The notes under the pieces were generated by a model, which saw only the letters and a program-made list of their open reading frames with translations, did no database searches and had not been told where the DNA came from. Below are positions 33,484-47,600 of a stretch of 64,000 bases of DNA, one piece after another; position 1 is the first letter of the stretch, and every line of letters begins with the position of its first letter. The position numbers and the translations under genes are program-made. The DNA is from Berberis thunbergii (lineage: Eukaryota > Streptophyta > Magnoliopsida > Ranunculales > Berberidaceae): positions 372,001 to 436,000 of the forward strand of contig QNQO01000590.1 in assembly GCA_003290165.1 (NCBI GenBank), written 5' to 3'.

Positions 33484-35880
33484 GGCTCTATTTGAGACCA
33501 AATACGTTATTTGAGCAAGAGGTGTCTAAGGTAGATATTGGGATTGTGATAGCCCAAAAATATGCTTTTGGGCCTTATTGTTTTGGGCCAAGTTTTGAAA
33601 TTCATACCTTGATGGGTTGGCGTAATCTAGGCTTTCGCGTTTGACTTACGGACTGAATACTAGTATGAGTGAACCTAGGCCAGACCGTCCTTGAACCTGA
33701 TTATGACCGTGTTTCATATTAGGATTGACCCGTGTCACATGTAAAACTGTGATTGAGTCACTGTTTGATGTCTCATCAATGGCATGAAATTCTCTAAAAT
33801 TGGTGTTGTTTCATGGATGTAATCAGAATATAAGGTTTATAAGGTTATGCCTAGCTCGCTCTGTAAATTTGGTGCTTTGTAGACAAAACCCTGATGGCCC
33901 ATACTGAAAACCTCACCAGATCTCTTGTTTCATGTGTAGCACAGATTATTTTTTATTCCCTTAAACAACTGTTAATAAATAAATAAAATTGGATTCTATT
34001 AATCAGATTTTGCTAACTTTCAGAATAATAACGTACTTGGAATCACAATATACAATCCAAGATTGTTCATAATTGGCTTATTATCTCACTTATAATAAGA
34101 CTTGTCGCCAGCAATACCCTCATTTGTTTTTGACTCAGTACTCTTTTCTGAGTAGTGTTTCTACTGTGATGTGTTAGTGGATCATTGAAATGTTTGTCTG
34201 GTTTTTTGTTTTCTTTACAATGAAAGTTCCGTAAAGAGATTGGAGCAGCAACATTTTGAAGTACACTTCCTTCTCGAGTGTCATGTGTGACTATGATTTT
34301 GTGGTTAACACTCGCTGCACGAGCTCGACTATTTCGATGATGTTAGCATCACCTAGTCGCAATCACTACATTGACACACTAACTCTACCTCGTCTGGACT
34401 TGTAGGATACTCACTTGACAAAGATCTGGAACTTAATCTGGATCATTCATCTGGCGGACTCACTTGACAAGGATCTGAAACCTAATCTGAATCATTCATC
34501 TGCTCTACCTGACTCGCTACCTTGCGCTTGATCCCCTGAACAATGTACCGCCTACACCTCCATCTTGCCAAATCTCAGTTGAACCGTCGCTTCTTATACC
34601 ACTTATTAGGACATCGCGTACATGCACTTGCACACACCCCTTAGTCCATTATACATAGCAACGATATTGTCCCCACTTGTTAAAGAATTAATCATTCCTT
34701 ATAAACATTTATAACAACACATCTTTATTTCATATGAGACTATTCAAACCAACATTATCCTAACAAATACTAAAATAATACAAACTGGTGAACGCCTGAA
34801 ATTCAATGTTTCTCCCGTTCACTAGTTTGATGCATCAAAAGATTTAGCGGAGACTTTGAACACATGAACTGGTTAATATTAGACTCTAGAGTTATCAGCC
34901 AAATTCCCCAGCTCTGTAACTTCAAAGATTTTTCTGACTTGGTATCAGTTTCTTTGGCATTGGTATGGTAAGAACTTCAATCACATTGGGATTTACATCA
35001 AATGAATTGAGATCATTACAATTTTATTTTAACCACGGCATTATAGTGTGTAAAACTTGCAAAGTAACTCTTATAACTTGCGTAGTTTAATTGCAAATTT
35101 ATGAACAGTGCTCCAGAATTTTACATTAGGGCTAAGACCTTGGACCTTGGACCTTGGAGCTTGGCACCTCCTCCTTGAAAACCACGGCAGTCTCCGGTGG
35201 TCGTCGAATGCAAAACTCTTGATCAACTTCATGGATTGGGGATCTTAGGGGTCCCTAATGGAATAATCAAATATGTTTATGATTATAAACTCAAACATAA
35301 CCCTCCTGAATGTTCATCATTTGCTTGTATCATTTAGTCATTTGAACTTTGGTTCATAATTCCTAATTATGAGGGAAAAAAGAATCCAATAAGCAATAAA
35401 CTAATCACAAACTTTGGTCAATAATCTCCAACTAATCACTGACTTAGGAAAGCTATTTTAAACCTAAATAAAGCTAAGGATTTCAAAGAGCCATGTCAAC
35501 CACCTAACTCTATCCAAGATAATTATCATGAGCTATCATATCTCATATCTGTCTGTCCATAACTAGAACAATCATTAAAACTGAAAATCACTATCACCTT
35601 GTCAATCTCCTGTTGCAAATAGATTCATGTTTGAAAATTGTGTGCAATAACCATCATCACTATCTTAAGGCCAACTTTTGTCTTAAAGCAAATCAAAATT
35701 TGCTAATACTTTTTTTTTTTTGTGGGTTTTTATAGCATCTCCAATTTTTGTCGACATTTCTTCCACCAAAATTTAAAATATGTAGGTGTTTTTGACGCGT
35801 GGGATAATCAATTTTATGAGTAGTGCAAAATAAGACAACCACAATTTTCACGAGATTTTCTAGTATAAATTAACAAAAAT
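33484..35880. other. Gene-less stretch
   Basis: About 2.4 kb with no convincing coding frame on either strand. A direct repeat CTCACTTGACAA(A/G)GATCTG occurs near 34410 and 34458. No element boundaries could be set. Confidence 0.4.
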
Positions 35881-36022
35881 TCTAGAGAGTCAGGCCCCCA
35901 ACACCAGGGGGCTATCTCTATGTGTGTTTGTGTTTGATTGGTGAATTGTGATGATCTTTAGGATAATAGAGGGTATTGAGGCTCCCTAGCGCAGGCCTGA
36001 CGTGCCTGCCCTGACTCTCTAA
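35881..36022. mobile_element. Small TIR element, TCTAGAGAGTCAGG family
   Basis: TCTAGAGAGTCAGGC on the left and CCCTGACTCTCTAAA on the right are inverted. Related copies lie at about 27117-27236 and 29898-30018 inside the two FPS duplication units (TCTAGAGAGCCAGAC ... AACTCTCTAAA). Confidence 0.55.
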
Positions 36023-36785
36023 ACGAATTGAAAAACTAATGACAAAATAAAATGTGATATGGGGTCTTGCAATAAATGTTTCCATATAATATAAACTACG
36101 GTTTGCATAGAACAAACTTTTTGTAATTTCATTAAGGGGTTAAGCTCTATAGTCTTTTTTAGTTGTTTTATAAGTGAAAAATGGGACAAAATTTTATGGA
36201 TCACTAAGAATCTCGGAAACTTGTAGAAATTGCTCTAGAATTTTAGTAACTCAAGTGTCATGCTTATTTGATGCAACATGATCTTTTTTTTTTCTTTTTT
36301 TTTTATCATCATTATTTTTTTTTACCACTGCGTTTTTTTTTCCTTTAACGTCAAACCTTTACATCATCAAATTGTATTTCCTCTATGTCTAAGAAGTACT
36401 TGGTACCTAATGAGTATTAAGTCATTCGTTTAAAAAACAAATGATTTTTTGACCAAGTTATTTCAAATTCATGTTTTTGTAAATTCCAAACTGTGATTTT
36501 GTCCCCACTCACTTTACATTCATTCGGTTCCAATCTCTTGTAAGTGTTTGCCAGTGTTGCTTCGTCATCCTTCTTAACTTCCAGCGTTGTTTTAGTGCCT
36601 TTCAGTTGGGAGCGTTTGAAGTAGCAATTAATGGTTACCATTTTATTGGCCAGTCAGACTTTGAATGTTACTGACATTACATTACAACCATGACGTAGAT
36701 TCTTTGTTGTCGTCAATTGACAAAAAACTACTAATAAAACTAAATAGGGATTAGACTAAAAAATTCAAACAAAAACTAAAAATCG

Positions 36786-36814
36786 TAATAATAATAATAA
36801 TAATGATGATGTTG

Positions 36815-36853
<39 letters not shown>
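36786..36853. repeat. AAT/TAA microsatellite
   Basis: About 68 bp of AATAATAAT-type repeat, interrupted once by GATGATGTTG. Confidence 0.9.
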
Positions 36854-36924
36854 TAAAGGTAAAATAAATAAAATAAAGTGTAAAACAATAACCAAAAAGA
36901 CTTGTACCTAAAAAAAATGGCCAA

Positions 36925-37240
36925 ATAAGGAGGTATGATTGAAAACCGAACCGACCATTAACAAAACGATCCGAAACATAATCAATTATAAGTTATGCAA
37001 ACCGACTAAAATCGAACCAAAACGAAATAAACAGAACCGAATGACTATTTTAAACATATTGTATTATTTATATATAAAATATATATTATTTATTATATAT
37101 ATTCGGTCGGTTAAAATCACATAGAAACTGAAAACCGAAACAACCACTTCGATTTTGAATTTTTAAAAATCGAAACCGATCCGACGATTTTGATCGGTTC
37201 GGCCAGTTTAATAGGTTTGGTCGGTTTTTTGTTCAGCCCT
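36925..37240. mobile_element. Dispersed element rich in CGGTCGGTT / AACCGACC motifs, copy 1
   Basis: Many AACCGAACCGACC- and TTCGGTCGGTT-like stretches around an AT-rich core (TTTATATATAAAATATATA), ending GTTCAGCCCTAG. The reverse complement of 62325-62650 follows the same order, including ATTCGGTCGGTT and AAAATCACAT. A short non-autonomous DNA element is likely; the superfamily is not settled. Confidence 0.6.
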
Positions 37241-37540
37241 AGAAAGAGGTTGTGCCATTCTACCTTGTCTTCGAGTCTTCTATTTTTTGCTGTTTCTTTT
37301 TTCTCTCTCCCCCTTTTATCTGTCTCATTTTCTGAACAAATTTTCGCATTCTCTTCGGCTTTTCATCAAACACTCTATGTGTTTTTGATTTGTTCACTCA
37401 TCTTCTCATCTTTCTCTTTACTCTTTCTTTTTTCTCCTTTTTGGTTCAAAATCTATCTATGTTTCTGTCTCTCTCTCTTTGCATTTGTGTTTTTGTACCC
37501 CTACACATCTCCAAATATCTGAATCGTTTTCTTCTTCTTT

Positions 37541-38026
37541 CACAGTTCTCCTTTACAACCCCACTAGCTTCGACGATGGACTCTTCCTTAAACCTTCTTC
37601 CAACCTCCTCGTCGGCTCTACGACTTCCAACTTGAAACCAACTCAAAACTTCCAATCACTTCTACACTGATTCTCAGCCACACCTCACTCTTCTATTCCT
37701 CCCACTCTTCTTTTCCCCTCTCATCCTCACTCAAACAACAGATGGAGAGGGAGAGAAGGGTTGGGGAAGGGATGGGCGGCGAGCCTGTAGGGCTCGGGCA
37801 TAACACCCACCCAAAACTTTAAAACCCGCTCAAACAACAATATCGACTATTCTTCTTATTATTCTAAGTGATTTCTCATTCTCTATATTCGTTTCCAGGT
37901 TTCCATAAATCAGTATTGCAAATTTGCAACCAAAATCATCGTCAAATAATTAAATATTATTAATAAAAGTAAATACTTATTTGCAAATATTATTTTCAAA
38001 TTGATTTTCTCCGACATGCCAAACAA
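37541..38026. other. Gene-less stretch between duplicated leaders
   Basis: CT- then AT-rich DNA. The frames here are low-complexity. Nothing recognisable. Confidence 0.4.
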
Positions 38027-38696
38027 CCCATATAGTAAATGTTTTTTCGATCGAGTTATTTCAAATTCACGTTTCTATAAATTCCAAACTGTGATTTTGT
38101 CCCCACTCGTTTTACATTCATTTAGTCCCAATCTCTCGTAAGTTTTTGCGAGTGCTTCTTCGTCATCCTTCTTAATTTCCAACGTTATTTTGGAACCTTT
38201 CGGTTTTGGTAGCGTTCAAATGTAGCAATTAATGGTTACCATATTATTGGCTAGTCAGACTTAACTGATACAAATTCTTCATTATCGTCAAATCGATTAA
38301 GAATATTAATAAAACTAAATAAGCATTTCACTAAAAAAAAAAAAAAAAAAGCAAAAAAACTAATAATAATAATATGTGTCAAAAAAAAAAGCCCTACACT
38401 TCCCAAAAACTTACCAAAGAGGAGGTGGTATCATTCAGCCAGAGTCTTCAAGTCTTCTTTTTTGCTCTTTCTTCTCTCTCTCTCTCCCCCTTCTCTCTGT
38501 CTCTCCTTCCGACCAAATCTCCGCCTTCTCTTCGGCTTTTCATCAAACACTCTCTGTGGGTTCGATTTGTTCACTCATCTTCGTCTCTCTCTCCGTCTAC
38601 CCTCTCTACCCTTTATTCTTCTCTCCATCTCGGTTCGAAATCTCTTTCTCTCTCTCTCTCTTTGTGTGTGTGTGTGTGTTTGTACGGACAGGAAGC
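38027..38696 (+). promoter_or_regulatory. Promoter and CT-rich 5' leader of the GIP1-like gene
   Basis: Contains the sequence duplicated at 36.4-37.5 kb, then a long CTCTCT-rich leader and a TG repeat (38663-38680) just before the ATG at 38697. Open frames in the CT-rich leader are low-complexity and not counted as genes. Confidence 0.6.
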
Positions 38697-41600
38697 ATGA
38701 GCGGAGGAGGAGTTTCTAGGGTTTCAATCCCGAAAAGCGTGAACAAAACGATCCAGGACATTAAAGAGATCGCGCAGAACCACAGCGATGAGGAGATATA
38801 CGCAATGCTCAAAGAGTGCTCCATGGATCCTAACGAAACCGCCCAAAAGCTCCTGCTTCAAGGTATAGTTTTTATTTATTTTTGGGTTCGATTAGGGTTT
38901 ATTTGATCTTGATTTGAATCTCCCCTACTTTGATCTGTTTGATTTGGTGAAGTTTTTTTTAATATCTTTTCAATCGAGACTGTTAAGTTCGGTGTTTGAT
39001 TTGTGATGATTGAGTTTTTTTTTTTTTTTTTTTGGAATTCCGTTTTGGGTGTTTTAAAGGAAGAGCTCGGTTTCTGCCCCAGTTGAAGTTTTTGATTCGC
39101 ATTGTTTGGGGGCGGCAAGGTGAGGTAGTGGTTCAGCTGAGAAGTGGAGCTGTTGTGTCATTAGGTTTTGGGGATACATCTGGATTCATTGGGGTCATTC
39201 GATTTCGCTCTATTTTTATTCTTGTTGGCACTTTTGTTTAATTAGAATTAGTTGGATTTTAGTGTTCGGGGCGAATTTAAGTCTAGTCCCAATCGAGTAG
39301 TGTATATGCCTTGAACCATTGGTGAACCAATATTGTTGTATCATTTGATTACGAAGTATTGGACTAAAATGCGGTTGCTTGTTGATTTGAAAAAAGCATT
39401 AAATGTGACTACCTTTTATGTGCATTAGTTCCAAGTATCTGATCGAGTATTTCGGCCACTTTTCATAGGCATTGTTTTTGCATGTCATTACTGTTTGCGG
39501 TTGGAGTGTAAGTGTGGAGCTTTAGTTGAGAAGGGAGTTGTTCTGATGGAGACTGTGGATACTGTTGGATTCATCTTCATCAAATTTGTGGTGTTTTTGT
39601 TATCTTAGACTTGGTTAATAATGAAGCTTTAACTTTTCTTAACTTAATCTTTTTTTGTATTTTGTTTCTTGATTGGTAGTGAGATAATAGAACAGAGTGT
39701 TTGGTTAAAAATGAATGTATCATGTAGATGAACGTTTGATTTTTCTTTGCTTGTTTAATTCGTTCACTTTTAGCCATATTTTGTAATAATTTGTACCAGG
39801 CAATCAAATATTCAATTATGTTTGGTGCGTTTTGTGACATCTTATCTAGCACATTCATAACAGGTGTGTTTCTTGGTTTTCAGATACATTTCACGAGGTC
39901 AAAAGGAAACGTGACAAACGAAAAGAGGTATTTAGCCCTCCCACTCCCCTGTTATGTCTTCCTACATGGTCATCTTTGATTCATTAGACAGTAGCAATCA
40001 TACTTTGATACATTAGATAGTGGTAAACAATTAAACATACTTTCAAAAGAGAAAGAAGAAACAAGGAAACTGAAAGATCATGGCTTGCACAACATGGTCA
40101 TGATTTTGAGGATTGATTCACCCAGGAAATGTAGCAATGAGTTTCTGTCCATTTTAGCTAGTAATGTAAACCTCTTCCTAAATTGATACTGTTTTTCTGT
40201 TCTAGCATTTAAAGACACTTTTATAGCAGTTAATACATTGCATACCCCCAACCTGGAATAGGTTTGATGTACTTGCTAAATGATATTTATGTTGCATTAA
40301 GAATTGGTTATGACACCACCAACCAGAATTCATATCTATTGTGACAAAGCGTTTGGCATGAGTGCCTCACAACAACTTAGGGCGATATAAAATTTGAAAA
40401 TGTGTTGACACGTTGTTTGACATGTGAAGTATGTAAACGTGCCTGGGCACATCAAATTTGTGCCAATGCTAATTACATTTTATAAATTTTTTAGCTTTGA
40501 GCAGTAATATCAATTGAACAAAGTGGAAAGTTAAGTAGAAAAAAATGTTAATGCTAGACTATATTAGATATTTGTATCGCCTACTGAGTAAAGCAGGGGA
40601 GTGGGGAAAGCTAGGAAAGGCTGCTGATTTTCGTATTCATGGATTAACAAATCCATATATTTAAATCAAGTGAATGCAAACCTGTATAATGTGTTTGGTT
40701 AATGATTCCTAAAGACACCATTTGACATTTAGAGATCTATTGAACAATGAGATATTTTAGAAGTAAGAAATTTGGATAATGCTTAGCTCTTGTCATCATA
40801 GTGAATCCATTTTCTTGGTCATGGTTTAGCATTAGATACAAAGTGTTTCGGGTAAAAGTTATATGATGCGAAGTAAGTGTTGCAATAATTATACTACATG
40901 TAGTAAGTGTTGCACCGGAAGTTATACAACATGTCTGATATGGTGTTTTTTGTTTTAAAATCATTTTGTTGTCAGTGTTATATATGTAATATCTTATTAC
41001 TCTCTTTGCAGAACATGAACAACAGAGAGACTGCAGATTCTAGGTGGAGAACAGGCACTCAGGGGCGAGGGGGTAGGGGTGGGAGGGGAATTTTTTCTCC
41101 TCGTCACCCTTCTCATGGTATATATTAATGCGTTTTCAGGACTTATAGTGTTGGCTGAGAGATGTTTCTCTTCTGTACATGAAATTCACATTGCCTTTTC
41201 TTTTCCCAGTTACTTCATAACTATTATTTTGTTGTTGTTTCAGATGCCAGTAGCGGAAGGAATGCAAGTGCAGGTAAGGAAAATGGAGTGAATCAGATGC
41301 CAGAGAGTGTTGTTGCAACCGCTTCCGCGCCAGCTACTGTGGATGCAGACAATAAAGGCCCGACCCCTGTGTCTAGGTAATCATTGCTTGCGATTTTCAT
41401 ATAATTCCTTTCCTCTCATTCGATTCCCCTTTTCATCATGGTTGTTTAAAAGACTGCTGTTGCCTAGGTTTTCCAAAGGTTAATCTATTATCTTTGCAGC
41501 TCTGCAACTGGCATGGCCAATGGGCCAGCCAATGCAGGGAGTTCCACTCAGAGTCATGGTTATTCTCCAGAAGAGCCTGCAAATGTAGGTGCAAATAAGT

Positions 41601-44600
41601 TAGCTGGGACACCTCAACAACCATCACCACCACCTCATGTCGAAGATAAAAGCGTCCCTTCATCATTCGTCAATGTCACACATGGGAAGCACAGTGCAGA
41701 TCAGGTGGCATCTCCTGTATCTGTCTTGGGAGTCTATTCCTCAGCTTCAGATCCTGTACTGGTGCCATCTCTTGACTCACGGCTCCCAGCTGCAGTGGGT
41801 ACTATTAAACGTGAAGTGCGCAGCCAACGGACTGGAGTGGAGCATCCTCCTTCAGTCCATGCCGACAGCCAACCCACTACCACTCAAGATTTCACTAAGT
41901 TTTTTCAAACAAACAAAGTTGTACCTCATGATGCGACTGCTTCGGAGTTAGCTTCCATGAATGTAAAAGCAGCCCCAGAGATTGGAAATTCCTTTGAAAA
42001 AATGCCAAGCAGAGCCCAGGGTTTTGAGAAGAATCAGGCATCAGAGTCATTACAACATCCATCTTCATCTAGCCATGGTGGCAATTCAACCAGTAGGCCA
42101 TCATCTAACTATGGTAGTCGGTCTCAACAACCCATTGGATCCCAGAAAGGTAATGTTTGTTGCTTCATTTGTGTTGTTTAACCAAACTTCATATTTTCTG
42201 GTCACATCTTCTTTAGGATACTAAAACTAAAATGTGTCTCCTCTAAAATATATTTTAATTATTTTTAATGTTTTTGGCTGCAAGTAAATAGATGTTTAAT
42301 GGAACTTATGTTTTCATGAAAAAAGTCAATTGATGTTTTTATATGGCTGAATTATGATGGACTTTGACTGTTGCTATCGACCTCTCAAAAACAGAAAAGG
42401 CACCACATGTTTTAGTTGGTCAGTCAAACAATATGAACCTTGAATTAAGTTGGTTAGGATTTAGGATACTGTTATACCGCAGACAATTGATCATCCACTT
42501 TTATCAGTGATAACTGGTGGTATCAAGATTGGGAAGAAAACTCTTAAGTGTCTGTTTGATTGCACAGAAAATTGTTTTTTTCCAGGTAGAAAAATTCAAT
42601 GAAAATTGATTTACTAGGATTTTTTGGTGTTTGATTGCACCAAGAAAATTACACTCGCAAATTTATTATACTACAAAATTGATTTTACAAAAAAATTCAA
42701 ATTATTTGTTTTGCATTTTGTATTTGTTCATGCATTGATGCTAGTGTATGTATCGTTAATAAACTAAATACTAATTTAATAAACACATATCAGGCAAAAA
42801 GAAAGGAAAGAAATCATATACTGGTGGTATCCCAAGAAAGGAAAAAAAAAAGAAATTGTAACTCTTGAAGATTTTTTTTTTCAGAGGTAATTATCATAAT
42901 TTTCAATACTGAGCTATGGGTGTTAATGGATTTTCATCAATATATATAAATTAGAAACAACAAACTTTAAGCAATGACTTATTGAAGTGTAAATTTGAAA
43001 TTAAAAAAATGTACCAATAGTATACCACGATGAGTTGTAAAACCACATCATAGCTTTCTAACGGTACAATAAATTGTTACATCCTTTTTCAGCAGTAGGC
43101 CCCAATAAGGAGTGGAAACCAAAGCCAACAAATCAAACTTCTGCTCCCGCTTCTGGAACAACTGTCACCTCAGAAGTGAGTGCTATCACAGTTGAAGCAG
43201 GTGCAGTTGCAGGTTCACTAGCTAAGTTTGGTTCATCTGTTTCCGAGGAATCAAAATCAAAGCTGCAGCATAAGCTAGAAGAGTTGCAATTATCACACAG
43301 TCCACATGTCATCATTCCAAACCATCTTCAAGTTCCCGAATCTGAAAGAACTCGGTTAAGCTTTGGCTTTGGAAGCTTCGATGCTGATTTTGGAGTTAAA
43401 ACAAGCCATGTAAATGAACCTGAGACTGACAAGAGCACAACACCCCTGTCTGAATCCTCTCAGGGGGTTGATGAAGCTTCTGAGGAGCCTCCCTCAAGGT
43501 ATGTATGCATTAAAAATGATAGTGTTCATCCAGGTCTGAAACATGCATAGATTCTTGAATATGGATTAAATGGAGTTCCGTTAAGGAATAAAAAAGGACG
43601 TAGTTGATAAGATGTTTATGGATCAGTTGATTGTCTTCTAGGTAGATGTAGAGGTGACTCATAAATATGCTTCTCCAATTGAGTTCATAAGCTTTGATGA
43701 AAGAAGTATATGAGCAACAACTCTGGGTTCCCTGTATATATCTGTGCATAACTGTTATACTATTTATTTCTGCGAAATCTACTTTCTTTACCTTTTCTTC
43801 CCCGCATATATTGATTATGGTTGAGTTTATAAATGAATGCAGCAATCAGAATGCACCTCCAAATGCTCAGGAAGGGGATTATCCTGATAATCCACAATCA
43901 CCTGTTAATGTAGCAGAAAATCTATCACCTGTAGAAGCTGATGTTCCATCTGGTGCAGTGCCAGAATTTGATCAATCTAACAAGTCAGAGGCTGCACTTC
44001 CTCAAGGGGCTTCCCAATATTCAATAGTACATACTACACCGAGCTATAACTTTGGCCTGATGCCAACTGTTTTGGGAACACAGTTTGCACCATTTGATAG
44101 CTCTGAACCTCAGGCACGCGATATGTCCCGCCTTCCAAGCTTCGTTGTAAGACTTTATTTCTCCAACTTTAGATGTTATCAATTATGCTGTTTCAAATTG
44201 CTGTCATCTTTCTGTACTCAGCAGTATATGCCAAATTTTGAGCTTTTTTAGTAGTGTATCTGCTTATTGCAACTATATTCAAGTTACTGTATAGTTGGCA
44301 TTGCCATCAACGCTTTTATTTATTGAATTAATTTTGGTAAAACAACATTACCAACACTTTTTGAACCAAAATCCATGAAAAAGGATGTGATGGATTTTTT
44401 ACGGTTGGTTATCACAAGCCTAACACCAACCCTCCTCCTTTATCCGGGCTTGGGACCAACCGTTGCAACGGGCAGCGTTTGGACTTCTCAGGAGGTCACC
44501 CATCCTAGTACTACTCTCGCCCAAGCTCGCTTAACTGCGGAGTTCTGATGGGATCCAGTGCATTAGTGCTGATATGAACTTGGAATGGCGTCAAGAGTAT

Positions 44601-47600
44601 TATGCGATAGAAGGATGTTTGCAAGGCTAAAAGGGAAATGCTATAAGACAATTGTTCGACCAGTCGTGCTATACGGTTCAGAATGTTGGGCTACTACGGG
44701 ACAACATACGCATAGGATGGCAGTAGCAGAAATGCGTATGTTAAGGTGGATGTGTGGTAAAACTCGTTAGGATAAAATTAGAAATGAAAGAATTAGGAAA
44801 TACTTAGGTGTAGCGCCCATAGAGGACAAAATTAGAGAAAGACGTTTAACTTAGTTTGGTCATGTGCAGAGGAGACCAAACACGGCGTCAATTAGAAAAT
44901 GTCTATATTGGCAAGTTAATGGAGGGTGTAGACGGAGGGGACGACCGTTGAAAACTTGGATGAAGGCGATGAATGAAGATATCATTGAGCTTGGATTAGG
45001 CGAGGATATGTGGGAATATCGCATTGCTTGGAGAACCAAAATCAATGTAGCCGACCCCGAAAATCTCGGGAATGGGCTTTGATAATGTTGAGCATTACCA
45101 ACACTACGCCTGATGTAATTATTATCGATGATGATATTATATGATAAAAAAATAAAATCGATAATTGTGTTGATGATGATAATACTGGTATTATTACTTG
45201 TTTGTTCACTTATTTGTTAAAGTTGTATGCACAAGTTGATCACTTGAATTATTTGCATTTTCTAATTCTTATAGCTGTTGGTCGGGCTGATTTATTGTAC
45301 TGATACTCCTTGCACATCTTTTGTTAATTGTCTAAAATTCGGAAATCAAATGCTATTGTCATGTAGGTCCCACAGTATGACCCATCTACAAGTTATTTTT
45401 TTCGACCTAGTACTGATGGTGATGGTCGCTTCTCTCCCTTTCTTGCACCCGGAGCTGTCACAAAGTATAATGGAAATGTTGTATCTCCACAATCTGGCCA
45501 GCCTTCTCAAGAGGTTTGCTTCTACCATATGAGTAGTTCTAATATCATGCAAAAGCTCTTGCTATTTTCTTCATCCATTTTTAACTTCTGATGCTCACGT
45601 GTATGTACTTGCGATAACAGAGTGGGAATTCCTTAGTTCTCTCTACGGCTGGTCCGACTCCGCTTGTGACTCAAGCAGCAGGAGTCATGCAAAGCTCTCT
45701 TGCTGTCACCCAGCCAACAGTTACTTTTTTCAGACAACCCTCTGGAGTTCATTTACCTCCTTATCATCCTAATTACATGCCGCCATTTAGCCAATACATC
45801 CCTCCGTTCTACGGTTTTCCTACTTTCCACCCTCTCTTAAGCAATACTGCATTTCCCCAACAAACTACTGGCAATGTTTATCCACCTCCTGCAGCAGCAG
45901 CTTCAGCAGGTGTCAAATACCCTTACAAACCTGGAACTAACACAAGCAACTCTACCCATGTTTATCCACAATATAACTCCTCTCCCGCTGGCTATAGTCC
46001 CAACCCAGCTGCGTCTACTGGCAACTCAACTGGCAATGAGGACCTTTCGGCATCACAATTCAAAGAAAACAATGTTTACATCAGTGGGCAGCAGGTTTTT
46101 TCCTTAAAACTTCTTTCTCAATCACTGTTTCACTGTATTAGTGAAAGTTTTATATTTGCGTAAAATGGATGTTTGCATCAGACATGGATATGAGGTGTTA
46201 AACACAATGCTTTAAAAATTAAGAAATGCCTTGGACAGGATTATGTAGTCTTAAATTTTATTTTAAGCCAAAGATTAGAAAACAAGATTTACAACTTTGT
46301 GTTCCTTTCAAACTGACATGCTTTCAACAAATGAGTCTTTGAAACTTTATACTCTTTAAAACCGAAATTCTCATTACAATGCTAATACTGATATGAATGA
46401 TGAATATCAAAGTGATTCATTAATATGAAAAATGGTCTGGATCCTGGGAGACAATCCTCAAGGCCCAAATCTACTTCCAATTTGGTGGATGCAGATCCAG
46501 TATGATCCAATTGAAACATGGATAGCTGTCAACAGGATACCAATACCAACCCTAGAAATTTTTTTTAATCAATCAAATAAATATATTGATAATCAAATGT
46601 GACTGAAAAAGTCACAGAGTACAAAGCAGCGAAGGGCCCTGAAAAACAAAATAGAAAATTAATTACAACCTGAATAAGCTTTCCCAATCAAAGATACACA
46701 TGAATGATGAAACTCAAGCCCTGAATAAATCTCCCACACTTGACCCCAATGCCAGACTGAAGATTTGATGTCTCTATAGATGGAGAGATTGTCTCTAGAT
46801 TTGTTTTTGAATATTCTTCCATTCATCTCTTTCCAAATGGACCAAAGAGTAGTTAGGAGAACCCTGAACCAATGCCAGGATCCCTTAAGAGAGCAACCAT
46901 CCCTAGAAAAACTTTATTGAAGCTTTAAACATGACATTGGTGTGAAAAATAGAAGCATAAGAGGAGGAAGACTGAAGATTTGGTGCATTTGCAGTTTTTA
47001 GTGTTTAATTTGTTACTTATATCTAATTGTTTACTTGCCCCCAAGAACTAGTAGAGTTCAAACATTTTATTACAGCCATAAATTGCAAGCATCAAACCAT
47101 TGGTAAAACAATGATGTTTAGATAGGTATATTAGAATTAGGGATGGTCCTATTGGGTGCATCAGATCTCAAATCTGTAACTTGGATGTCAAGTGGAGTGT
47201 CTAAGAATTCGATATCTGGAATAGAGATGTGATATTAGTAAGATGCTCAGGCCAGGTCGACACGGTGCAAGTCATTGGTTGGGCGAAACGATGGCGAGGC
47301 GAATTGTGAAGCTCAGGTCAGATCTAGATAAATCTCATTACTGGCGAGGAGAATGGATAGAGGACTAATGTCTTGGTTGAATAATGGGGGATAAGTGGCA
47401 TTGGATATTTTTCATGCTGTCAGGAGGAGTTTTGTGGTGGCACGGTGTTGATAAGCAGGTGGTATTGGGTGAGTTTTTGTTGCGTTGGTAAAGAATCTGT
47501 GTGGTCAGGTTCAATCGTTGGACTGGAGAAGACCTTACTAGTTCTAGATTTTCTCGAGTGAAGCAGATGAAGGAAGCATCAAAGCGTATGAAGGATGAAG

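Larger units (their letters stand above)
36400..37540 (+). repeat. Degenerate duplicate of the GIP1-like promoter and 5' leader
   Basis: 36410-36720 matches 38030-38330 (AATTCCAAACTGTGATTTTG, then TAGCAATTAATGGTTACCAT). 37240-37500 matches 38430-38660 (CTTCGGCTTTTCATCAAACA). A trinucleotide repeat and a dispersed element separate the two blocks here. The translation start of the gene is not preserved in this copy, so it is a promoter/leader duplicate without a product. Confidence 0.75.

Noticed and set aside
38374..38719. Several overlapping forward frames in the GIP1-like leader
   Set aside because: Low-complexity translations of CT-rich leader; the family start MSGGGVSRVSIP is at 38697.
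44400..44580. Cassandra TRIM or a functional 5S rRNA gene
   Set aside because: The 5S-like part lacks its first bases and its normal 3' end, and it sits within a LINE insert with 13-bp target duplications. Cassandra LTR features and 5-bp duplications are absent.
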